This document shows, in pieces, positions 21,545 to 28,704 of a stretch of 35,079 bases of DNA (positions are counted from its first letter, which is position 1; the number at the start of each line of letters is the position of its first letter). This stretch comes from JAXHUE01 sp034189655. GTDB lineage: Bacteria > Chloroflexota > Dehalococcoidia > E44-bin15. The notes beneath the pieces were generated by a model, which ran no database searches, was not told where the DNA came from, and was given only the letters and a program-made list of their open reading frames with translations. The position numbers and the translations under genes were made by a program. The stretch covers positions 1-35,079 of the forward strand of contig JAXHUE010000020.1 of NCBI GenBank assembly GCA_034189655.1. The letters run 5' to 3'.

Positions 21545-22744
21545 ATGGCAAAGCCGCTCGATGGGGTGAGGGTGCTGGAGTTTGGCATCCTGATCGCAGG
21601 CCCCTACTGCAGCACGCTGCTGGGGGAGATGGGGGCGGAGGTGATACGGGTGGAGAGGCCGGGTGGGGAGTACGACCGCATGTGGGGGCCCGTGGCCGCA
21701 AGCGGCCTGAGCATGCCCTTCATGAACGTGGCCCGGGGCAAGAAGGGGATCACCCTGAACGTGCGCAGCGACGAGGGTGTTGCCCTACTGAAGGAGCTGG
21801 TCAAGCGCTCTGACATCGTGGTGCAGAACTTCCCCCGCTCCGTGGCCAAGAAGACGGGGGTGGACTACGATTCTCTCAAGGCAATAAACCCGGCAATCAT
21901 CGTGGTGTGCATATCGGGCTTCGGCTACTCTGGCCCCTATGCCGAGCACGTGTGTCTCGATACCATCGCCCAGTCGATGTCGGGGGGGATGAGCATCACC
22001 GGGTACCCCGGCACCCCACCCACCAGGTCTGCCGTCCCCTACGTGGACTTCGGCACGGCGATGAATGCCGCCCTGGGTGCGATGTTCGCCCTCTACCACC
22101 GGGAGAGGACGGGCCAGGGACAGATGGTCGACGTCTCTCTGCTCGACACCGCCGTCTCCATGATGGCGAGCTGGGGCGTCCCCGCGGAGCACACGCTGAC
22201 GGGCAAGGTGCGCTCACAGCAGGGGAACCACAGCTTCTACAACCCCAGCAACTCGTACCAGGCCAGGGACGGCTGGGTGTTCATTGCCCCCGCCGTCCAG
22301 CGCAGGCACGGCGACCTGCTGCGCGCCATGGGCAGGGAGGACCTCGCCGATGACGAGGAGTTCCAGGAGAGGTACAACCGGGAGATGATGTTCTACAACA
22401 ACGATATCATGGAGCCCATAATCAGGGAGTGGGTGGCCCAGCAGTCGGTGGACGACGTGGTAAGGCTGGGCCAGGAGCTCAGGATGCCGGTGGCGCCGGT
22501 ACATACCATCGCCGATATGGTGAAGAACCCACAGGTACATGCCCGCCAGATGCTGGTGGACTTCGATTACCCCGATGTCGGGCCGGTGCCGCTGTGTGGG
22601 GTGACCATCAAGCTCTCCGAGACGCCGGGCAGCACCGAGAGGAGGGCGCCCATGATGGGCGAGCACAACGAGGAGATATACCAGGGCCTCCTTGGCTTGA
22701 GCGCCGGAGAGGTGGCGTCGCTCAAGGAGAAGGGCGTGATATAG
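21545..22744 (+). CDS. Family III CoA-transferase (CaiB/BaiF), catalytic Asp present
   Basis: The 399-residue protein moves CoA between an acyl-CoA and an acid in the cytoplasm. It has the N-terminal Rossmann part (LDGVRVLEFGILIAGPYCSTLLGEMGAEVIRVE), the NFPRS segment and VDVSLLDT. Asp201 in VDVSLLD matches the aspartate that forms the aspartyl-CoA/anhydride intermediate in this family. The C-terminal MMGEHNEEIYQGLLGLS is also typical. GGAGGTGAGG precedes ATG 21545. It has its own promoter and a strong terminator, so it is a single-gene unit. Substrate is unknown; the neighbouring convergent operon with two more such enzymes suggests a shared pathway. Confidence 0.92.
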   Translation: MAKPLDGVRVLEFGILIAGPYCSTLLGEMGAEVIRVERPGGEYDRMWGPVAASGLSMPFMNVARGKKGITLNVRSDEGVALLKELVKRSDIVVQNFPRSVAKKTGVDYDSLKAINPAIIVVCISGFGYSGPYAEHVCLDTIAQSMSGGMSITGYPGTPPTRSAVPYVDFGTAMNAALGAMFALYHRERTGQGQMVDVSLLDTAVSMMASWGVPAEHTLTGKVRSQQGNHSFYNPSNSYQARDGWVFIAPAVQRRHGDLLRAMGREDLADDEEFQERYNREMMFYNNDIMEPIIREWVAQQSVDDVVRLGQELRMPVAPVHTIADMVKNPQVHARQMLVDFDYPDVGPVPLCGVTIKLSETPGSTERRAPMMGEHNEEIYQGLLGLSAGEVASLKEKGVI

Positions 22745-22765
22745 GCCACAGCGCCTGGATGTATG

Positions 22766-22801
22766 GGGGCCGAGCTTCTTAGCTCGGCCCCTTGTCTTTC
22801 T
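22766..22801 (+). terminator. Intrinsic terminator of the CoA-transferase gene
   Basis: GGGGCCGAGCT (22766-22776), loop TCTT, AGCTCGGCCCC (22781-22791), then TTGTCTTTCT. An 11-bp perfect stem with a T-rich tail on the plus strand. The convergent acyl-CoA dehydrogenase gene ends at 22846, so the same stem could also stop its transcript. Confidence 0.9.
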
Positions 22802-22845
22802 GCGGCGCTGGCAGTGCCGCTGCGATGGCCTCGCCTGGGCGCGGG

Positions 22846-23997
22846 CTAGGCGAAGGCCCTTATCCCGATGAGCTCGCGGCCCATCACCAGCTTCTGTATC
22901 TGCGTGGTGCCGTCGGGGATGGTCATGGTTCGGGCATCGCGGAAGTAGCGCTCCACCGGGTACTCGTCGGAGAGGCCCATGGCACCGTGTATCTGGATGG
23001 CCTTGGAGGTGACGTCTATCGCCATCTCAGTGGCGTAGGCCTTGGCCAGAGAGGACTGCCAGCGGGCCCGCTCCCCCCGGTCAGTGAGGTAGAAAGAGCG
23101 ATAGGTGAGGAGGCGCATGGCCTCGGTGGCGGCGATCATGTCGGCGATCATCTCCTGTATCATCTGGAAGCTGCCGATGGGCTTGCCGAACTGCGTGCGC
23201 TCCCGTGCGTAGGCGATGGAGGCGTCGATGGCGGCCTGGGAGATGCCGGTGGACATCGCGGCGAGGCGGGCGCGCGCCGACTCGAAGTACAGCATGATGT
23301 GCTTGTAGCCCAGGGAGGGGTCGCCCAGGATGTTGTCCCTGGGCACGCGGCAGTCGACGAAGGAGATCTCGGCGGTGGGCCAGGCCCGCAGGCCCAGCTT
23401 GTGCAGGCCCCTCACCCCGTAGGGGGAGGCCTCCCGGTCCACCATGATCTGCGATATCCCCAGCGGCCCCTTGCTCTTGTCGGTGACGCACAGCACCACG
23501 CAGACATCGGATATCTGCCCGTTGGATATCCAGATCTTGGAGCCGTTTATCACCCACTCGTCCCCGTCGAGCACGGCGTTGGTCTCCATGTTGGCGCTGT
23601 CCGAGCCGACGTTGGGCTCGGTGATGCCGCCGCACCCGATGACCTCGCCGGTCCTCAGGAGGGGAAGGTACTTCTTCTTTATCTCGTCGGGGGCGTCGGT
23701 GAACCCCAGCGGCGTTGCCAGCCATATCATGCCCGCCAGCCCCGCCCAGGCGTAGCTCAGCTCCTCGATGAGCATGCCGTCGGTTAAGTAGTCCAGCCCC
23801 ATGCCCCCGTACTCCTCAGACATGGTCCCGTTGTAGTATCCGAAGGGTATGAGCTGCTTGATGAACCCTACGGCCTCCTCTTTGGTGAGGGCGCCCCTGC
23901 GGTCGTACTCATCGGCCACCGGGGCGATCTCCTTGGCGATGAAATTGCGGGCGTTGGTGCAGATCATCTTCTGCTCGTCGGTGAGCTCGAAGTCCAC
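22846..23997 (-). CDS. Acyl-CoA dehydrogenase
   Basis: The 383-residue flavoenzyme introduces a double bond into an acyl-CoA, passing electrons to an ETF. Family marks include FELTDEQKMICTNARNF at the start, the FAD-binding GCGGITEPNVGSDSANM, KIWISNGQISD, and the C-terminal IQIHGAMGLSDEYPVERYFRDAR. At the catalytic-base position of the YEGT motif it has PDGT (Asp362), a recognised variant in some subgroups. ATG at 24003 directly abuts AAGGAGG, leaving no spacing. GTG at 23997 gives six bases and the usual family start (MDFELTDEQ), so it is preferred. It is last in the operon with the CoA-transferases. No ETF genes are in the window. Confidence 0.92.
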   Translation of the reverse strand: MDFELTDEQKMICTNARNFIAKEIAPVADEYDRRGALTKEEAVGFIKQLIPFGYYNGTMSEEYGGMGLDYLTDGMLIEELSYAWAGLAGMIWLATPLGFTDAPDEIKKKYLPLLRTGEVIGCGGITEPNVGSDSANMETNAVLDGDEWVINGSKIWISNGQISDVCVVLCVTDKSKGPLGISQIMVDREASPYGVRGLHKLGLRAWPTAEISFVDCRVPRDNILGDPSLGYKHIMLYFESARARLAAMSTGISQAAIDASIAYARERTQFGKPIGSFQMIQEMIADMIAATEAMRLLTYRSFYLTDRGERARWQSSLAKAYATEMAIDVTSKAIQIHGAMGLSDEYPVERYFRDARTMTIPDGTTQIQKLVMGRELIGIRAFA

Positions 23998-24079
23998 GAG
24001 CATCCTCCTTATCGATGCTGTTCAGCTCGATGGGACACACGGCACTACAAGGTGCCGCCAGGGCACACCACTTCGCACT

Positions 24080-25393
24080 CTAGTGCAGCCAGACCTTCCT
24101 GGCCTCCTCTCTCAAGCCGGCGCGGTGGTCGGGGTGGGCGATGGCGATCATCTCCTCTATGCGCTGCCGCTCCGTCTTGCCTGCCATGCTGGCGATGCCG
24201 AACTCGCTGACCACGAACTGGCAGAAGCCGCGGGGCAGCGTGGTCACGGTGTGGGGCGGGAGCTGGGACACGATATTCGACTCCCCGGTCTTGGGGTTGG
24301 TGGACTCCACCACCTGGATGTTCTTGCCGCCGCGGGCCATGCTACACCCGAAGCCGAAGAGGACGGCGCCGCCGGCACCCGATATTATGCGGGGCCCTAT
24401 GGACTCGGCGGTGGACTGGCCGGTGAGGTCCATGGTGAGCACCTGGTTGATGCAGGTCATGTTGTCCTGCTGCGCGATGACCATGGGGTGGTTGGTGTAA
24501 GACCAGTCGCGCAGCTCCCAGCCGGGGTTGGAGTCGATGTACGCGAAGTCCTCCTCGTCGACGACGAAGCAGGTGGCCACCACCTTCCCCGGCTCGCGGC
24601 TCTTGCGCCTGCCGTTGATGACGCCGCTCTTCACCAGGGGGACGATGCCGGGCAGCGAGAGCTCGCTGTGGAAGCCCAGGTCGTGCTTGTCCTCGAAGTA
24701 GGGCATGATGGTGGAGGACACCGTTCCCGTTCCCATCTGTATGGTGTCGCCATCGTTTATCAGGCTGGCCACCAGGCTGCCGATGGCCTCGATGCGCTGG
24801 GCGTCGATGTCTGTTATCTCGCGCTGGGGCATCCACTGTGCCGGGAGGGCCGAGCCCTCCACGATGTAGTCGACCTCGGATATGTGGATGTAGCCCTCGC
24901 CGAAGGGCCGCACCATGCCCGGCACCACCTCGGCCACGACCCGCTTCGAGGTGCGCGACAGGATGCGGCTCATCCACAGCATGGAGCCGTAGCTCAAGTA
25001 GCCGTTGTCGTCGGGCGGCGAGAGCGGGATGAAGAACCAGTCGTAGGTGCACCAGTCGGCAGGCAGCCGCTGTGGTATGGTGGGCTGTATGCCGCTGCTT
25101 ATGGTGTTTGTCAACCGTCCCTCCCGCACCGCCTGGTAGGCGGGCCTGCCGGCAAACCCGGTCACCACGTTGAAGGCCTTCTCATAGCCGGGGTTGAACC
25201 AGTCGAAGTGCTGGGTGATGATGGGCTGGAGGATGGTGACGCCCTCCAGTTCGTTCACCCGCCGAGCGAGCGCCTCGCCCAGGGCGCGGGGCTCGCTCAT
25301 ACAGCCCACTATCACCTGCTCTCCAGACTTTACCATGGCCGCGACCTCGTCGGCGGTGCGCAGCTTGTCCTTGTACTGACGGTGCCATTCCAT
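24080..25393 (-). CDS. Class I CoA-transferase/acetyl-CoA hydrolase family protein (4-hydroxybutyrate CoA-transferase-like)
   Basis: The 437-residue protein follows the acetyl-CoA hydrolase/transferase family: SGEQVIVGCMSEPRALGEAL near the N-terminus, NDGDTIQMGTGTVSSTIMPYF and LGFHSELSLPG in the middle, and SGAGGAVLFGFGCSMARGGKNI in the C-terminal half. Members exchange CoA between acetyl-CoA and butyrate, 4-hydroxybutyrate or similar acids. A much longer upstream frame exists, but it is a shadow of the next gene; AAGGAGGTG with nine-base spacing selects ATG 25393 (a second ATG six bases earlier is too close). It follows the second family III CoA-transferase by 32 bases, so all are one operon. 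Confidence 0.9.
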   Translation of the reverse strand: MEWHRQYKDKLRTADEVAAMVKSGEQVIVGCMSEPRALGEALARRVNELEGVTILQPIITQHFDWFNPGYEKAFNVVTGFAGRPAYQAVREGRLTNTISSGIQPTIPQRLPADWCTYDWFFIPLSPPDDNGYLSYGSMLWMSRILSRTSKRVVAEVVPGMVRPFGEGYIHISEVDYIVEGSALPAQWMPQREITDIDAQRIEAIGSLVASLINDGDTIQMGTGTVSSTIMPYFEDKHDLGFHSELSLPGIVPLVKSGVINGRRKSREPGKVVATCFVVDEEDFAYIDSNPGWELRDWSYTNHPMVIAQQDNMTCINQVLTMDLTGQSTAESIGPRIISGAGGAVLFGFGCSMARGGKNIQVVESTNPKTGESNIVSQLPPHTVTTLPRGFCQFVVSEFGIASMAGKTERQRIEEMIAIAHPDHRAGLREEARKVWLH

Positions 25394-25425
25394 AGCCATC
25401 CACCTCCTTCGCCCTTGCCGGTGCG

Positions 25426-26637
25426 CTACTCGATAACGCCCTCGGCCACCAGGTCGGCGAGCTCGTCGTCGCTCATGCCCAGGAGTTCCTTGTATACATA
25501 CTCGTTGTGCTCTCCGATGCACGGCCCCGACCGGCAGTACTCCGTGGGGGTCTTGGACAGCTTGAACCCTGGGCTGTCGTGGCCGAAGGGGCCGATCTCG
25601 GTGTGCTCTACGAAGCGGAAGTGCTGCCGGTGCTTGAGCTGGGGGTCGCTGTGGCAGTCCTCCGGTGTCTGCACCACGCCTGCGGGCACGCCGGCGGCCT
25701 GCATCATGGCCATGACCTGCTCCGGCGGGAAGTCGACGGTCCACTCCTCCAGCAGCCTGTCGAGCTCGGCGTGGTTGGTGAGCCTGCCCGATAGGGTGGA
25801 AAAGCGCTCCTCCCTGGTCCACTCCGGCTCACCGAGGACGCGGCACAGGCCCTGCCACTCTTCGTCGCTGGTCACTGCGATGGCCACCCACCTGTCCTCG
25901 CCGCGGCAGCGGTAGGCGCCGTGGGGCGCAGCGTAGGGGTCGTAGTTGCCGTTCCTGGCGAAGACACGCCCGTTTACGGTGTAGTCGAGCACTATGGGCT
26001 CCAGGAAGTGTATCGCCGTCTCGTACTGGGCGTGGTCGATGTACATACCCTGGCCTGTCTTGCGCCGCCGGTCGAGGGCGGCGATGAGCACCGTCACGGC
26101 GTAGCGCGGGGTGAACCAGTCGGTGTAGGCGCCGTAGAGCATGGCCGGGTCGCGGTCTGGCCACCCGGCGAGCCCGACGAAGCCGCAGAGGGCCGCCGTG
26201 TGCGAGCCGTAGGCCACGTGCCGCGAGTGGGGCCCGGTCTGGCCCTGCATGCTGGTGGCGTAGTAGACGATGTCGGGCTTCACCTTGCTCACGCTCTCGT
26301 AGTCCAGGCCCAGCCTCTTCATGAAGCCGGGGCCGGCGGCGGTGGTGAAGACGTCGGCCCACTCGACGAACCTGTGGGCCACCTCGGCCGCCCTGGGGTG
26401 GCGCAGGTTCAGGGCGGCACCGTACTTGTTGGTGTTGTACAGGGGATAGAGGCCGCTGGTGTTGGGCTCCCCGAAGCGGAAGTCCTTCCACGGCGGCAGC
26501 ACCCTGGCGATCTCCAGCCAGTTGATGCTCTCCACCCGCACCACGGTGGCGCCGTGGTCGGCGAGGATCCTCCCTGGCACCGGGCCCACCGCGGCCCAGG
26601 AGAAGTCAGCAACCTTTATGCCATCGAATACTCCCAT
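25426..26637 (-). CDS. Family III CoA-transferase (CaiB/BaiF), second of a tandem pair
   Basis: The 403-residue protein has VFDGIKVADFSWAAVGPVPGRILADHGATVVRVE at the N-terminus, the middle-domain MYIDHAQYETAIHFLEP and the C-terminal IGEHNEYVYKELLGMS. In the VDVSxxD alignment the catalytic Asp is replaced by Glu206 (DHAQYE); the xxxQxE form occurs in BbsE/BbsF-like relatives. The two tandem genes here resemble the arrangement of two-subunit succinyl-CoA:benzylsuccinate or (S)-malate CoA-transferases, so this protein and its neighbour probably make one heteromeric enzyme. ATG 26637 is preceded by GAGAGGAGAG. The upstream partner gene ends 40 bases away. Confidence 0.9.
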   Translation of the reverse strand: MGVFDGIKVADFSWAAVGPVPGRILADHGATVVRVESINWLEIARVLPPWKDFRFGEPNTSGLYPLYNTNKYGAALNLRHPRAAEVAHRFVEWADVFTTAAGPGFMKRLGLDYESVSKVKPDIVYYATSMQGQTGPHSRHVAYGSHTAALCGFVGLAGWPDRDPAMLYGAYTDWFTPRYAVTVLIAALDRRRKTGQGMYIDHAQYETAIHFLEPIVLDYTVNGRVFARNGNYDPYAAPHGAYRCRGEDRWVAIAVTSDEEWQGLCRVLGEPEWTREERFSTLSGRLTNHAELDRLLEEWTVDFPPEQVMAMMQAAGVPAGVVQTPEDCHSDPQLKHRQHFRFVEHTEIGPFGHDSPGFKLSKTPTEYCRSGPCIGEHNEYVYKELLGMSDDELADLVAEGVIE

Positions 26638-26677
26638 CTCTCTCCTCTCTCCAGGTAGGTATCGCAGGTACCAAGGC

Positions 26678-27937
26678 CTAGATGACGCCGACCCCTTTCA
26701 AGGTGGCCAGCTCTTGCGGGGAAAGGCCCAGCTCCTTCATGTAGATTTCCTCGTTGTGCTCCCCGATGAGCGGGGCCCGGGTCCATCCCCCCATCTGAGC
26801 GGCATTGGTCTGGCACCAGGCGCCGGGATAGGTGATGGTGGTGCCCAGCTCGGGGTGCTCGACGTCCATCCAGTAGCCCCGATCTTTGAGCTGGGGGTCG
26901 TGGAGGAAGTCACCGGCGCTGGAGCACGGGGTGAGCATGATGTGCCGCTCCACGCTCTGGAGGTAGATCTCCATTGCCGTGTAGCGCTTGAACAGCTCGG
27001 CCACCGGGGGGATCCAGATCTCCATCTCCTCCTGGGTCATCTGGGTCTGGCCCCTCTCTACCCAGTCTACCTGGAGGGCGCTTGTGTCGATGCCCTCGCT
27101 CTCTATCCACTCCGTCATGGCCTTCATGGAGGGGCCGAAGAGGGGGCCGGTGCCGATGAGGAAGACCACGTGGCCCTCCTTGCACGGCCACACGCCGCGG
27201 CGCATGACGCCGGTGGCCAGGTCCCTCATGATGGCGCCCTCGCGGGGCTGATTGCGGTGCCAGAACTCCCATATCTGGGAGGCGTTCATCATGTTCCAGC
27301 AGTTCACCTGCTGGATGGCTACCTCGACGTGCTGCCCCTCGCCGCTGGTCTCGCGGTGGTAGTAGGCTATCATGGTGCCCGCCGCCGCCTCGGCACCCCC
27401 CTGGAACCACGACTGGGGATAGCTGATCCTCACCGGGGGCCTGTCGGCGTCGCCGCTCATGGACATGAAGCCGCCCATGGCGCAGGACACGATGTCGGTG
27501 GCCTTGTACTCACTGTAGGGGCCGCTCTGCCCCCAGGGCGTTATCGAGGTGAGGATGACCCGTGGGTTTATGGCACTGAGCGCCTGGTACCCCAGCCCCA
27601 GCCCGTCCATGTGCCCCGGCGGATAGGACTCGATGACGAAGTCGGCGCCCTCGACCAGCCTCTTGAAGAGGGCCCTCCCGTCGGCGGTCTCGATGTCCAG
27701 GGTTATCCCCCTCTTGTTCAGGTTGCAGCCGAACCAGTAGAGGCTCCGCTCCGGGTCGACGACGTCGTGGTAGAAGGGGCCGATGTTGCGGGCACGGTCT
27801 CCGCCGGGGGGCTCGACCTTGATGACGTCGACGCCCAGGTCACCGAGGATGCGGCCACACAGGAACCCCCTCTCGTCGGTGAGGTCGAGGGCGCGGCGGC
27901 CGCCGAGCAGGGTCTCGCCTCTGTCATGGGCACTCAC
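26678..27937 (-). CDS. Family III CoA-transferase (CaiB/BaiF), first of a tandem pair, catalytic Asp replaced
   Basis: The 419-residue protein shows RALDLTDERGFLCGRILGDLGVDVIKVEPPGGD, VIESYPPGHMDGLGLGY, SITPWGQSGPY and the C-terminal IGEHNEEIYMKELGLS. At the site of the catalytic Asp the sequence reads VEVAIQQVNCW, giving Gln210, so this subunit probably cannot form the acyl-enzyme intermediate. That pattern fits a structural partner in a heteromeric CoA-transferase with the product of 25426-26637. The start is GTG 27937 with GGAGGTGAG seven bases upstream. It is the first gene of the four-gene operon that ends with the acyl-CoA dehydrogenase. Confidence 0.9.
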   Translation of the reverse strand: MSAHDRGETLLGGRRALDLTDERGFLCGRILGDLGVDVIKVEPPGGDRARNIGPFYHDVVDPERSLYWFGCNLNKRGITLDIETADGRALFKRLVEGADFVIESYPPGHMDGLGLGYQALSAINPRVILTSITPWGQSGPYSEYKATDIVSCAMGGFMSMSGDADRPPVRISYPQSWFQGGAEAAAGTMIAYYHRETSGEGQHVEVAIQQVNCWNMMNASQIWEFWHRNQPREGAIMRDLATGVMRRGVWPCKEGHVVFLIGTGPLFGPSMKAMTEWIESEGIDTSALQVDWVERGQTQMTQEEMEIWIPPVAELFKRYTAMEIYLQSVERHIMLTPCSSAGDFLHDPQLKDRGYWMDVEHPELGTTITYPGAWCQTNAAQMGGWTRAPLIGEHNEEIYMKELGLSPQELATLKGVGVI

Positions 27938-28098
27938 AGCTCACCTCCACGCGCGTTACTCACAGGGCACCTCCTTTGCACTGAATCGCTTGATGCGTAT
28001 ATGTGGCTGGACATCAGCATGAGCGCGACCTGGAAGGTACACCACGGCCCGCACCTGGTAACGAGTGGAGTCTGCCGGCTGGCCGTATGGCGTGTGTA

Positions 28099-28138
28099 TC
28101 TCTACCTTTAGCCCGGGGACTGGGGCTACAGGTAGAGA
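28099..28138. repeat. Long imperfect hairpin upstream of the CoA-transferase operon
   Basis: TCTCTACCT (28099-28107), one mismatch, TAGCCC, an eight-base loop, GGGCTA, one mismatch, AGGTAGAGA (28130-28138). GTAT and ATAC further outside may extend it. A 15-bp stem in a noncoding leader could be a regulatory RNA fold for the minus-strand operon, or a protein-binding palindrome. Confidence 0.6.
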
Positions 28139-28305
28139 CGGATACTCTCATGGATGCCAATGCATCGAGCACATGGACGGGACGGCACTTGTGCCATCTC
28201 TGTAAGGGTGCCGCGAGGTATGGGGAAGGCACACGGTCAGGGTGCACATATCCTACATGGCGGAGGTTCTATTGTCAAGGAGTGTTTTTCCGGGCAGTGG
28301 TACCG

Positions 28306-28338
28306 AAAAAGGGCCCCACCAGATGTGGCAGGCCCTTT
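28306..28338 (-). terminator. Intrinsic terminator of tRNA-Gln
   Basis: On the minus strand AAAGGGCC pairs with GGCCCTTT, with an inner CCAC/GTGG pairing, and the stem ends in TTTTTCGG. It lies about 17 bases after the tRNA 3' end. Confidence 0.8.
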
Positions 28339-28357
28339 CACTGTAGCTGGTGAGTGG

Positions 28358-28428
28358 CTGGGGGACGAGGATTCGAACCTCGCCTTCATGGTCCAGAGCC
28401 ATGCGTCCTACCACTAGACGATCCCCCA
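28358..28428 (-). tRNA. tRNA-Gln (anticodon CTG)
   Basis: Minus-strand 71-nt cloverleaf. Acceptor TGGGGGA pairs with TCCCCCA, discriminator G, with CCA encoded at 28355-28357. D-arm GTCTAGTGGTAGGAC. Anticodon stem CATGG/CCATG with loop CTCTGGA gives anticodon CTG, reading CAG (Gln). T-arm CGAGGTTCGAATCCTCG. It is flanked by its own promoter and terminator. Confidence 0.95.
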
Positions 28429-28437
28429 GCGGCCTCT

Positions 28438-28466
28438 ATTATACTATGATGTGCCCGCCGCTGCAA
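28438..28466 (-). promoter_or_regulatory. Promoter of tRNA-Gln
   Basis: Minus strand: TTGCAG (28461-28466), 17-base spacer, TATAAT (28438-28443). The start is expected at about 28431, within a few bases of the mature tRNA 5' end. Confidence 0.75.
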
Positions 28467-28469
28467 AGC

Positions 28470-28685
28470 CTACCGCTCGGCCTCACTCTTCTCTGCGGGC
28501 CCCAGGTAGGGCAGGTTGTTGAGCCCGCAGCAGCCTGCCGAGCTCGGTGAGATGCTGAGGCCATGCGGCACGTAGTCGTCGCACCACGCGCCGCTCCGCG
28601 ATGGCTCCAGCTCGCTGTGCAGGGCACACCTGCCCTCGCTATAGTACACGCACGAGGTGCAGAACAGGTCATCGCACTCGCTCAT
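28470..28685 (-). CDS. Small Cys-rich protein downstream of gltX
   Basis: The 71-residue protein starts MSECDDLFCTSCVYYSEGRCALHSE. Cys residues at 4, 9, 12 and 20 are followed by a WCDDY motif and a CC pair. The CxxCxYYxxGRCxLH...WCxxY arrangement looks like a small metal- or Fe-S-binding knuckle. I do not recognise a family. The ATG lies 19 bases after the gltX stop on the same strand; the Shine-Dalgarno site is weak (ATAGGA). The C-terminal part overlaps no other gene. Composition and the ordered cysteines argue that it is real. Confidence 0.6.
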   Translation of the reverse strand: MSECDDLFCTSCVYYSEGRCALHSELEPSRSGAWCDDYVPHGLSISPSSAGCCGLNNLPYLGPAEKSEAER

Positions 28686-28704
28686 AGTCCTATGATACCA
28701 CAGC

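Larger units (their letters stand above)
27938..28354. other. Gene-free stretch with a long hairpin upstream of the CoA-transferase operon
   Basis: No convincing gene on either strand. It holds the ribosome site of the CoA-transferase gene (near 27945-27955), a second unused GGAGGTGCC-like site near 27967-27976 (minus), a long hairpin at 28099-28138, and the tRNA-Gln terminator at 28306-28338. The promoter of the CoA-transferase operon must lie here, but I cannot find a clear -35/-10 pair. Confidence 0.45.

Noticed and set aside
23849..25915. 688-codon open frame on the plus strand
   Set aside because: It is antisense to the acyl-CoA dehydrogenase and the CoA-transferase genes, whose protein motifs are unmistakable. 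Its translation is His/Gly/Leu/Asp-rich, as typical of shadow frames in GC-rich DNA.
26459..28111. 550-codon open frame on the plus strand
   Set aside because: Antisense to the tandem family III CoA-transferase genes; no recognisable domain and shadow-like composition.
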